Positions 36,595 to 43,219 of a stretch of 64,000 nucleotides of DNA are shown piece by piece; the first letter of the stretch is position 1; the number at the start of each line of letters is the position of its first letter. This stretch comes from Gaetbulibacter sp. 4G1 (GTDB lineage: Bacteria > Bacteroidota > Bacteroidia > Flavobacteriales > Flavobacteriaceae): contig NZ_MDVN01000001.1 of NCBI RefSeq assembly GCF_002741945.1, positions 186,001-250,000 of the forward strand. The letters run 5' to 3'. The position numbers were made by a program, and so were the translations under genes. The notes beneath the pieces were generated by a model that was given only the letters and a program-made list of their open reading frames with translations, was not told the DNA's origin and did no database searches.

Positions 36595-37209
36595 ATGAAC
36601 AGAAGAAATGCATTAAAAGGTTTGGGTTTATCTATTGGTTATACTATTGCAACACCAACAATTATTAGTATGCTGCAAAGTTGTAAAACTGAAGCTGACT
36701 TATGGACGCCTATTTTTTTTACTATGGATGAAGGTATTGTATTAAAAAATTTGATAGATCTTATTTTACCAAAAACTCAAAATACACCAGGAGCTTTAGA
36801 TGTTAATGTTCCTGAATTTTTAGATTTATACATATCTAAAACATATGATGAGTTAAAACAGAAAAAATACAAAGAAGGTTTAACTGCAATAATAAAAGCT
36901 TTACCAATAACAGAAAAAGGTGTTAGCGATTTAGAAACCGAAAATTACGACGCTTTATTGGCTAAATATTTAAAAATAAGTAAAGAACAACAATTAGTGT
37001 ATAGAGATTATAATGATGAAAAAGATCCTAAAAATGAGGATGCAATAATTTTTCAAGCATTAGACAATATAAGGAATTCTTCTATTTGGGCATTTCGAAC
37101 AAGTGAACAAATAGGTGAAAATGTATTAGCCTATGACCCTATTCCTGGATCCCAAAAAGGTTGTATTCCTCTAAACGAAGCTACAGGAGGAAAGGCTTGG
37201 TCTCTTTAA
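36595..37209 (+). CDS. Gluconate 2-dehydrogenase subunit 3-like protein (Tat-type signal)
   Basis: A 204-residue protein starting MNRRNALKGLGLSIGYTIA, a short twin-arginine-type signal, with a possible lipobox at LQSC (about Cys30). The body has the subunit-3 family features: a predicted helical core with LKNLIDLILPKTQNTPGALD and VPEFLDLYISK, and the C-terminal PIPGSQKGCIPLNEATGGKAWSL. The start is 5 bp after the GMC stop, so translational coupling is likely. It probably guides the signal-less GMC enzyme to the Tat pathway and stays bound as a small subunit. It parallels the left-cassette protein, but similarity between the two is low by eye. Confidence 0.85.
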   Translation: MNRRNALKGLGLSIGYTIATPTIISMLQSCKTEADLWTPIFFTMDEGIVLKNLIDLILPKTQNTPGALDVNVPEFLDLYISKTYDELKQKKYKEGLTAIIKALPITEKGVSDLETENYDALLAKYLKISKEQQLVYRDYNDEKDPKNEDAIIFQALDNIRNSSIWAFRTSEQIGENVLAYDPIPGSQKGCIPLNEATGGKAWSL

Positions 37210-37222
37210 AATCTTACAGATC

Positions 37223-38023
37223 ATGAATAAAAAACACATCATTTTAGTTTTGAGTATATTCTTTTTATTCAATTGTAAAAATGAAGGAAAGAAAGAAAAC
37301 ATCGAATTACCAAAAAAAGATAACTGGGTAAAACTATTTAATGGAAAAGATTTAAAAGATTGGACTATTAAAATTAAAAATCAACCTCTAGGTGAGAATT
37401 ACAAAAACACCTTTATAGTAGAAAACGGTGTGATGAAAGTTAATTATAATGAATACAATGATACTTTTAATGAATCTTACGGTCATATTTACTATAACAA
37501 AGAATTTTCGAATTATAAATTCAGAATGCAATACAGGTTTACAGGCAATCAATTAAAAGATGGTGCTGGTTGGGCAACAAGAAATAGTGGTGTTATGGTT
37601 CATTGTGAGAATCCAAAAAACATAGGCTTAAACCAAAGTTTTCCAGTATCTATTGAGGTTCAACTTTTGGGTGGATTAGAATCAGGCGAACGACCAACAG
37701 GTAATTTATGTACACCTGGTACACATGTTGAAATGAATGATGAATTATTCACACCACATTGCATCAATTCTAAGTCAAAAACCTATAATGGAGATCAGTG
37801 GGTTAATTTAGAAATTGAAGTTAGAAACGATTCTATTATTAAACACTTTATCAATGGAGAAAATGTACTCTCTTATACTAAACCTCAAATAGGCGGCTCC
37901 ATAGACCACAATCAAGAATATTGGAAAAAGAGAGAAGGAACCCCGTTAAAAAAGGGATATATCTCTTTACAAAGTGAAAGCCACCCAGTAGAATTTAGAA
38001 ATATAGAAATACTAGAGCTTTAA
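37223..38023 (+). CDS. DUF1080 (3-keto-glycoside cleavage family) lipoprotein
   Basis: A 266-residue lipoprotein (lipidation near Cys18, LFNC followed by KNEGKK) with one DUF1080 domain. It has WVKLFNGKDLKDWTIKIK, NSGVMVHCENPK, SIEVQLLGGLESG, a Cys-containing NLCTPGTHVEM segment, and the closing VEFRNIEILEL. Family members cleave 3-keto-glycosides made by FAD or NAD dehydrogenases. It follows the GMC and subunit-3 genes in the same order as in the left cassette and is 1 bp from the next gene. The insert around residues 150-190 differs from the left-cassette DUF1080, so substrates probably differ. Confidence 0.87.
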   Translation: MNKKHIILVLSIFFLFNCKNEGKKENIELPKKDNWVKLFNGKDLKDWTIKIKNQPLGENYKNTFIVENGVMKVNYNEYNDTFNESYGHIYYNKEFSNYKFRMQYRFTGNQLKDGAGWATRNSGVMVHCENPKNIGLNQSFPVSIEVQLLGGLESGERPTGNLCTPGTHVEMNDELFTPHCINSKSKTYNGDQWVNLEIEVRNDSIIKHFINGENVLSYTKPQIGGSIDHNQEYWKKREGTPLKKGYISLQSESHPVEFRNIEILEL

Positions 38024-38024
38024 A

Positions 38025-38999
38025 ATGAAATTAAAATATTCTATAAAATTAGTAGTTGGTTTATTAATAATAATTCAAAACCAACAATTAAATGCTCAGG
38101 ACTTTAATAACTATTTGCAAGAATTAGACGGAGAGAGTATTACCATAGAAATGATAGCTATAAAAGGAGGTGGTTTTTTAATGGGAGCCAACTCAAATGA
38201 TTCTAAACGTAGTGATGATGAGAAACCAAATCATAAAGTAGAAGTTGATGATTTTTGGATGGGCAAATATGAAATTACTTGGGAACAATATGACACCTTT
38301 GTATTTGGTGAATTTGGTCCTGAACAGTTTAAAAGTAAAGAGAAATTAAATGATTTAGGAATTGATGCCGTTTCTGGAGCTACGCCTCCATATGTTGACA
38401 TGAGCTTTAATATGGGAAAAGAAAGTCATCCTGCTGTAAATATGACGCAATATGCAGCTATTATGTATTGCAAATGGTTGACTTCAAAAACAGGAGTGTT
38501 TTACCGATTACCTACTGAAGCAGAATGGGAATATGTTTGTAAAAAAGGAAAAACAGATCAAGGTACAGACCTTAAAAAAGTAGCTTGGTTTGATGAAAAT
38601 ACAAATGAAAAATATGAAAAAACAGGGTTAAAAGAGGCAAATGGTTTAGGAATACATGATTTATTAGGTAATGTGTCTGAATGGGTTATGGATCAATATG
38701 ATGCAGATTATTATCAATCATCTCCACAAAGAAACCCTTGGAATAAACCATCAGAATTATATCCTAGAGTTGTACGTGGAGGGTCATGGAAAGACACAAA
38801 AGATAAGTTGTGTTGTTCGGCACGAGGTCAATCGAAACAAAAATGGAAAAGAAGAGATCCTCAAATTCCGAAAAGTAATTGGTGGCATACTAATGCCCCA
38901 TTTGTTGGTTTTCGTGTAGTACGTCCAAAAATTCAACCATCAAAAGAAGAAATAAAAAAGTATTGGCTATCAGTAATTGAAGATTACGGATTAAATTAA
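38025..38999 (+). CDS. Exported SUMF1/formylglycine-generating-enzyme-fold protein
   Basis: A 324-residue protein with a Sec signal peptide (about 1-25) and a full SUMF1-like domain: MIAIKGGGFLMGA, KVEVDDFWMGKYEITWEQY, YRLPTEAEWEYVCKKG, LGIHDLLGNVSEWVMDQYD, RVVRGGSWKDTKDKLCCSARG and PFVGFRVVRP. True formylglycine-generating enzymes use a specific Cys pair; here two adjacent Cys occur (KLCCSARG). Exported members of this fold in Bacteroidota often have other or unknown roles. It starts 1 bp after the DUF1080 stop codon, so it belongs to the operon. Whether it modifies the sulfatase encoded at 60653-62317 or binds ligand in the keto-sugar pathway cannot be decided. Confidence 0.83.
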   Translation: MKLKYSIKLVVGLLIIIQNQQLNAQDFNNYLQELDGESITIEMIAIKGGGFLMGANSNDSKRSDDEKPNHKVEVDDFWMGKYEITWEQYDTFVFGEFGPEQFKSKEKLNDLGIDAVSGATPPYVDMSFNMGKESHPAVNMTQYAAIMYCKWLTSKTGVFYRLPTEAEWEYVCKKGKTDQGTDLKKVAWFDENTNEKYEKTGLKEANGLGIHDLLGNVSEWVMDQYDADYYQSSPQRNPWNKPSELYPRVVRGGSWKDTKDKLCCSARGQSKQKWKRRDPQIPKSNWWHTNAPFVGFRVVRPKIQPSKEEIKKYWLSVIEDYGLN

Positions 39000-39012
39000 A
39001 AAAATTAAAACC

Positions 39013-40341
39013 ATGGAACAAAAAAAGAATAACTTAACAAGACGCAGTTTTGTAAAAGGGTCGTCATTAGCAGCTGGAGGAATTATTCTAACACCTTCAT
39101 TACTTACCGCTACTCCTATATTTAATAAAGTTAAAAAATTAAAGCTAGCCGTTGTAGGATGTGGTGGAAGAGGTACCGGAGCTGTAAGTCAAGCATTAAA
39201 AGCAGACGAAAATGTAGAATTAGTTGCCATGGCTGATGCTTTTGAGGATAGGTTAGAGAAAGCCTATACCAGTTTAACAAAAATGTTCCAAACAGGAAAG
39301 CTTAACGTAAAAGCATCCCACAAGTTTGTTGGTTTTGGTTCTTACAAAAAAGCCATTGATGCTGCTGATGTTGTTATTTTAACAACACCTCCTGGGTTTA
39401 GGCCTAAACATTTTGAATATGCTATTTCTCAAGGGAAGCATGTATTTATGGAAAAACCTGTAGCAACAGACGTTGCAGGAATTAAAAAAGTTTTAGAAGC
39501 CGCTAAAGCTGCAAAAGCTAAAAATTTAAATGTAGTTGTTGGTTTGCAAAGGCATTATCAAGCAAGTTATATCGAAACATACAATCGTATTAAAAAAGGA
39601 GATATCGGTCAAATTGTATCAGGTCAAGTATACTGGAATGGTTCAGGTGTTTGGGTAAGACCAAGAAAAGCTAATCAAACCGAAATGGAATATCAAATGA
39701 GAAACTGGTACTATTTTAATTGGATTTGTGGAGACCATATTTTAGAACAACACATTCATAATATTGATGTAGCCAATTGGTTTATTGGCGGGTATCCAAT
39801 AAAGGCTACTGGAACTGGTGGTAGAGAAGTACGTAAAGGAAAAGATCATGGCCACATATTTGACCACCATGTTGTAGAATTTGAATATGAAAACGGTGCA
39901 ATTATTTCTAGTCAATGCAGGCATCAACCAGGAACAAAACATAGAGTAGACGAATCTTTTCAAGGCACTTTAGGCACATCATATAACCATGGAGGGAGTA
40001 CTGCCGTGTTAAAAAAATATGATGGAACAAAAATCTATAATCATAACAGTGAAGATGATATTAATCCATATCAACAAGAACATAACCGATTATTTAAATC
40101 TATACGAAACGGAGAAGTTATAAACGATGCGGAATTTGGGGCAAAAAGTACTATGACAGCTATTATGGGTAGAATGGCAACCTACTCTGGAAAAGAAATA
40201 ACTTGGGATAAAGCCATGGCACTTGATCATAAATTAGTTCCAGATGAGGACACGCTTACTTTTGATTCTGTTCCGCCAATAGTTCCAGATGAAAACGGAA
40301 ATTATCCTGTTCCAGTCCCAGGAAAAACTAATTTTATATAG
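39013..40341 (+). CDS. Tat-exported Gfo/Idh/MocA oxidoreductase
   Basis: A 442-residue protein with a twin-arginine signal (NLTRRSFVKGSSLAAGG, Arg10-Arg11), followed by a Rossmann motif (VVGCGGRGTGAVSQ, about 47-60) and the catalytic Lys motif MEKPVATDVAG (about 146-156). A GDHILEQHIHNIDVANW segment carries the active-site His residues. Tat export lets folded enzyme leave with NAD(P) already bound. Exported Gfo/Idh proteins that recycle a tightly bound cofactor are known for some glycosidases and oxidoreductases. In this cassette it may interconvert keto sugars in the periplasm. It is 2 bp from the following isomerase gene. Confidence 0.88.
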   Translation: MEQKKNNLTRRSFVKGSSLAAGGIILTPSLLTATPIFNKVKKLKLAVVGCGGRGTGAVSQALKADENVELVAMADAFEDRLEKAYTSLTKMFQTGKLNVKASHKFVGFGSYKKAIDAADVVILTTPPGFRPKHFEYAISQGKHVFMEKPVATDVAGIKKVLEAAKAAKAKNLNVVVGLQRHYQASYIETYNRIKKGDIGQIVSGQVYWNGSGVWVRPRKANQTEMEYQMRNWYYFNWICGDHILEQHIHNIDVANWFIGGYPIKATGTGGREVRKGKDHGHIFDHHVVEFEYENGAIISSQCRHQPGTKHRVDESFQGTLGTSYNHGGSTAVLKKYDGTKIYNHNSEDDINPYQQEHNRLFKSIRNGEVINDAEFGAKSTMTAIMGRMATYSGKEITWDKAMALDHKLVPDEDTLTFDSVPPIVPDENGNYPVPVPGKTNFI

Positions 40342-40343
40342 AA

Positions 40344-41276
40344 ATGAAGAGAAGATTATTCATAAAAAAAACTACTGCTACTGCATCCTTACTAGGAATT
40401 GGCATAACAGGTATTAATGCTATGAATATTTTACATCCTAATAAAACAACAAACCTTTCCAATATGTTCAAATTAAATTATGCTCCACATTTAGGTATGT
40501 TTAAAAATCATGCAGGAAACGATCCAATTGATCAATTAAACTTTATGGCAGATCAAGGGTTTACTGCGTTTGAAGACAACGGCATGAAGGGTCGGGCTCT
40601 TGAAACTCAAGAAAAAATGGCAAAAACCATGTCTGATAGAAATATGACCATGGGTGTATTTGTAGCTCACAAAATTTATTGGAAAGAGCCAAATTTAGCA
40701 AGTGGAGATATTGATAAACGAAAGGAATTTTTAAACGAAATTAAAGAATCTGTAGAAGTTGCAAAACGTGTTAATGCCAAATGGATGACTGTTGTTCCTG
40801 GTCATGTAGATTTAAGGCAAAACATACATTATCAAACAGCTCATGTTATAGAAACATTAAAGCAGGCATCAGCTATTTTAGAGCCTCATAATTTAACTAT
40901 GGTATTAGAGCCTTTAAACTTTAGAAATCACCCTGGATTATTTTTAAGTGAATCACCCCAAGCTTATCAAATATGTAAAGCAGTAAATTCTCCATCATGT
41001 AAAATTTTATTTGATATATACCATCAACAAATTCAAGAAGGAAATTTAATTCCAAATATTGATAACTGTTGGGATGAAATTGCTTATTTTCAAATCGGCG
41101 ATAACCCTGGTCGTAATGAACCAACCACTGGAGAAATAAATTACAAAAATGTATTCAAACATATTCATTCAAAAGGATATAAAGGTGTTTTAGGTATGGA
41201 GCATGGTAACTCAATAAGTGGAAAAAAAGGCGAATTATCAGTTATTAACGCTTACAAAGAATCAGATAGTTTCTAA
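40344..41276 (+). CDS. Exported hydroxypyruvate-isomerase-like TIM barrel
   Basis: A 310-residue protein with an N-terminal MKRRLFIKKTTATASLLG segment that looks like a Tat-type signal. The barrel resembles the hydroxypyruvate isomerase group: VLEPLNFRNHPG (metal Glu), ILFDIYHQQIQEG (metal Asp), AYFQIGDNPGRNEPTTGEIN and LGMEHGNS (metal Glu). It follows the Tat oxidoreductase by 2 bp. In this setting it may isomerise a 3-keto sugar to another ketose or epimer rather than hydroxypyruvate. The export signal argues against the classical cytoplasmic role in glyoxylate metabolism. Confidence 0.82.
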   Translation: MKRRLFIKKTTATASLLGIGITGINAMNILHPNKTTNLSNMFKLNYAPHLGMFKNHAGNDPIDQLNFMADQGFTAFEDNGMKGRALETQEKMAKTMSDRNMTMGVFVAHKIYWKEPNLASGDIDKRKEFLNEIKESVEVAKRVNAKWMTVVPGHVDLRQNIHYQTAHVIETLKQASAILEPHNLTMVLEPLNFRNHPGLFLSESPQAYQICKAVNSPSCKILFDIYHQQIQEGNLIPNIDNCWDEIAYFQIGDNPGRNEPTTGEINYKNVFKHIHSKGYKGVLGMEHGNSISGKKGELSVINAYKESDSF

Positions 41277-41302
41277 AAACTCTTTATTTTAATCATTGAT
41301 AA

Positions 41303-42742
41303 ATGAAAAAAAAACATAAAATGAACAACAGAAGGTCATTTATTAAGACGACTGCTTTAACCTCATTAGGAATTTCAATTATCCCAAGGCATGTTATGGG
41401 TCAAGGGTTCATTCCACCTAGCGACAAACTAAATATTGCTGTTATAGGTGGTGGTGGAAAAGGATATTCTGATGCTATAAACGCTTGGAATAATGGCGCA
41501 TCAAACATAGCTGCTATTTGTGATGTAGATTGGAATCAGTCAAAAAGACTGATGGAAAAATTCCCAAATGCAAAACGATTTAAAGATTATAAAAAACTTT
41601 TTGATGAAATAAAAAATATTGATGCAGTAACAGTTTCCACACCAGATCATACGCATGCAGTAATAGCTATGGCTGCCATAAAATCAAACAAACATGTTTA
41701 TGTACAAAAACCATTAACGCATAGTATCTATGAGGCTAGAATGCTTACAAAAGCAGCTAACGAATATAAAGTGGTAACGCAGATGGGGAATCAAGGTGCA
41801 TCAGGAAATGGTGTTAAACAAATGATTAAATGGTTTGATGAAGGCAAAATTGGTGCAGTTAGTAAAGTACATGTTTGGACCAACAGACCCGTTTGGCCTC
41901 AAGGTATAAATACCCCAACAGACAAACCTGCTTTAATTGATGGACTAGACTGGAATAATTGGGTTGGTCCTGCAAAAATGGTTGATTATCATCCATTATA
42001 TCACCCATTTAAGTGGCGTGGTTGGTGGAATTTTGGAACGGGAGCTTTAGGAGATATGGGCTGTCATTTAATTGATCCACCATTTAGAGTATTGGGGCTT
42101 GGATATCCAACAGAAGTAGAAAGTAGCGTTGGAGCCGTTTTTAAGAAAGACTGGTCTCCAGAATATTTACCAGAATCTTGTCCGCCTTCATCAAGAACAC
42201 AATTAAAATTTCCTGCATCAGCAAAAAATGCATCGGAAATCACATTAACTTGGTCAGATGGAGGTTTAAGACCTTTCCATCCTGATTTAATTCCAGCTGA
42301 CCATCCTATTGGCGATCATGATAGCGCAAATGGTGTTATAATGATTGGAGACAAAGGAATTATGACTTGTGGAACATATGGAGTTGCACCAAAAGTATAC
42401 CTAAACAATGGAGATCTTTTAACATTTGAAGATACAGAAAAAAGTATACTTCCTGAAAGTGGACATAATGCCTCTTGGGTAGAAGCTTGTAAAGATGGCT
42501 TTGGTAAAGAAAAGCATAAAGCCCTTACATCATCATTCGATTTTGCAGGGCCACTAACCGAAAGTGTTTTAATGGGTAACCTTGCCATTAGAAGTTATAA
42601 TCTTAGAAAGCCAAAAGGAAACAGATTTGAATACCCTGGAAGAAAAAAATTATTATGGGATGGTGAAAATATGGAAATCACAAATTTTGATGAAGCAAAT
42701 CAATTTGTAAAAAGGACATATAGAGACGGTTGGAAATTATAA
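41303..42742 (+). CDS. Tat-exported Gfo/Idh/MocA oxidoreductase (second copy)
   Basis: A 479-residue protein (473 if the in-frame ATG at 41321 is used, giving MNNRRSFIKTTALTSLG directly as the Tat signal). Arg10-Arg11 form the twin-arginine pair. The Rossmann motif VIGGGGKGYSDAI is at about 48-60, and the Lys motif VYVQKPLTHSIYEAR has Gln in place of the usual Glu. The C-terminal half contains WWNFGTGALGDMGCHLIDPPF, typical of planctomycete- and Bacteroidota-type exported Gfo/Idh proteins. It is 26 bp from the isomerase gene. It differs clearly from the oxidoreductase at 39013, so the two probably catalyse different steps of the same route. Confidence 0.87.
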   Translation: MKKKHKMNNRRSFIKTTALTSLGISIIPRHVMGQGFIPPSDKLNIAVIGGGGKGYSDAINAWNNGASNIAAICDVDWNQSKRLMEKFPNAKRFKDYKKLFDEIKNIDAVTVSTPDHTHAVIAMAAIKSNKHVYVQKPLTHSIYEARMLTKAANEYKVVTQMGNQGASGNGVKQMIKWFDEGKIGAVSKVHVWTNRPVWPQGINTPTDKPALIDGLDWNNWVGPAKMVDYHPLYHPFKWRGWWNFGTGALGDMGCHLIDPPFRVLGLGYPTEVESSVGAVFKKDWSPEYLPESCPPSSRTQLKFPASAKNASEITLTWSDGGLRPFHPDLIPADHPIGDHDSANGVIMIGDKGIMTCGTYGVAPKVYLNNGDLLTFEDTEKSILPESGHNASWVEACKDGFGKEKHKALTSSFDFAGPLTESVLMGNLAIRSYNLRKPKGNRFEYPGRKKLLWDGENMEITNFDEANQFVKRTYRDGWKL

Positions 42743-42758
42743 CTCGTAAACTTTCTAA

Positions 42759-43145
42759 ATGAATCATATTAATCCATTAAGTAAACAGAAAAAAATCACG
42801 AATATAATACTATGCATTCTGTTTATCATTTTTGCAATATTACAATTAAATGACCCAGATGGCATTTTATGGTTTGCAATATATTTTATTGTGGCAATTA
42901 TATGCATATACAACAACTTTAAACCTATCCCTAGATTATTTTTAGTTGTAACTATAGTTGTTTTACTAGCTTATGCCATATTCCATTTTTCATTATTCAT
43001 TGATTATTTAAAAACAGAAAACAAGGAAGAAATTTTTGGTGAGATGGTTTATGAAAAACCATATTTAGAAGGCACTAGAGAATTCATTGGCCTTTTAATA
43101 GCTGCTTTTGGTGTTATATATCAATTAAAGATTAGAAAAAATTAA
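42759..43145 (+). CDS. Small membrane protein of the TMEM220 type
   Basis: A 128-residue protein with about four hydrophobic segments (ITNIILCILFIIFAIL, ILWFAIYFIVAIICIY, LFLVVTIVVLLAYAIF, and FIGLLIAAFGVIYQL near the end). LQLNDPDGILWFAIY is the hallmark of the transmembrane 220 family. Function is unknown. Its 16-bp distance from the exported oxidoreductase gene puts it in the right cassette. Similar small proteins are seen beside sugar-catabolic genes in Bacteroidota, but a role as transporter accessory or quinone-linked partner is speculation. Confidence 0.75.
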   Translation: MNHINPLSKQKKITNIILCILFIIFAILQLNDPDGILWFAIYFIVAIICIYNNFKPIPRLFLVVTIVVLLAYAIFHFSLFIDYLKTENKEEIFGEMVYEKPYLEGTREFIGLLIAAFGVIYQLKIRKN

Positions 43146-43219
43146 CCTATTCTTATCAAAAATTTAAGTTACTTTTCCTAAATAAAAATTAAACCCTTTA
43201 TACTTTTCAAAATTAGAAT

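Noticed and set aside
38025-38999. Assignment as the formylglycine-generating enzyme for the sulfatase at 60653
   Set aside because: The genes are over 20 kb apart in different operons, and the catalytic cysteine arrangement is not clearly that of a true enzyme, so only the fold is claimed.
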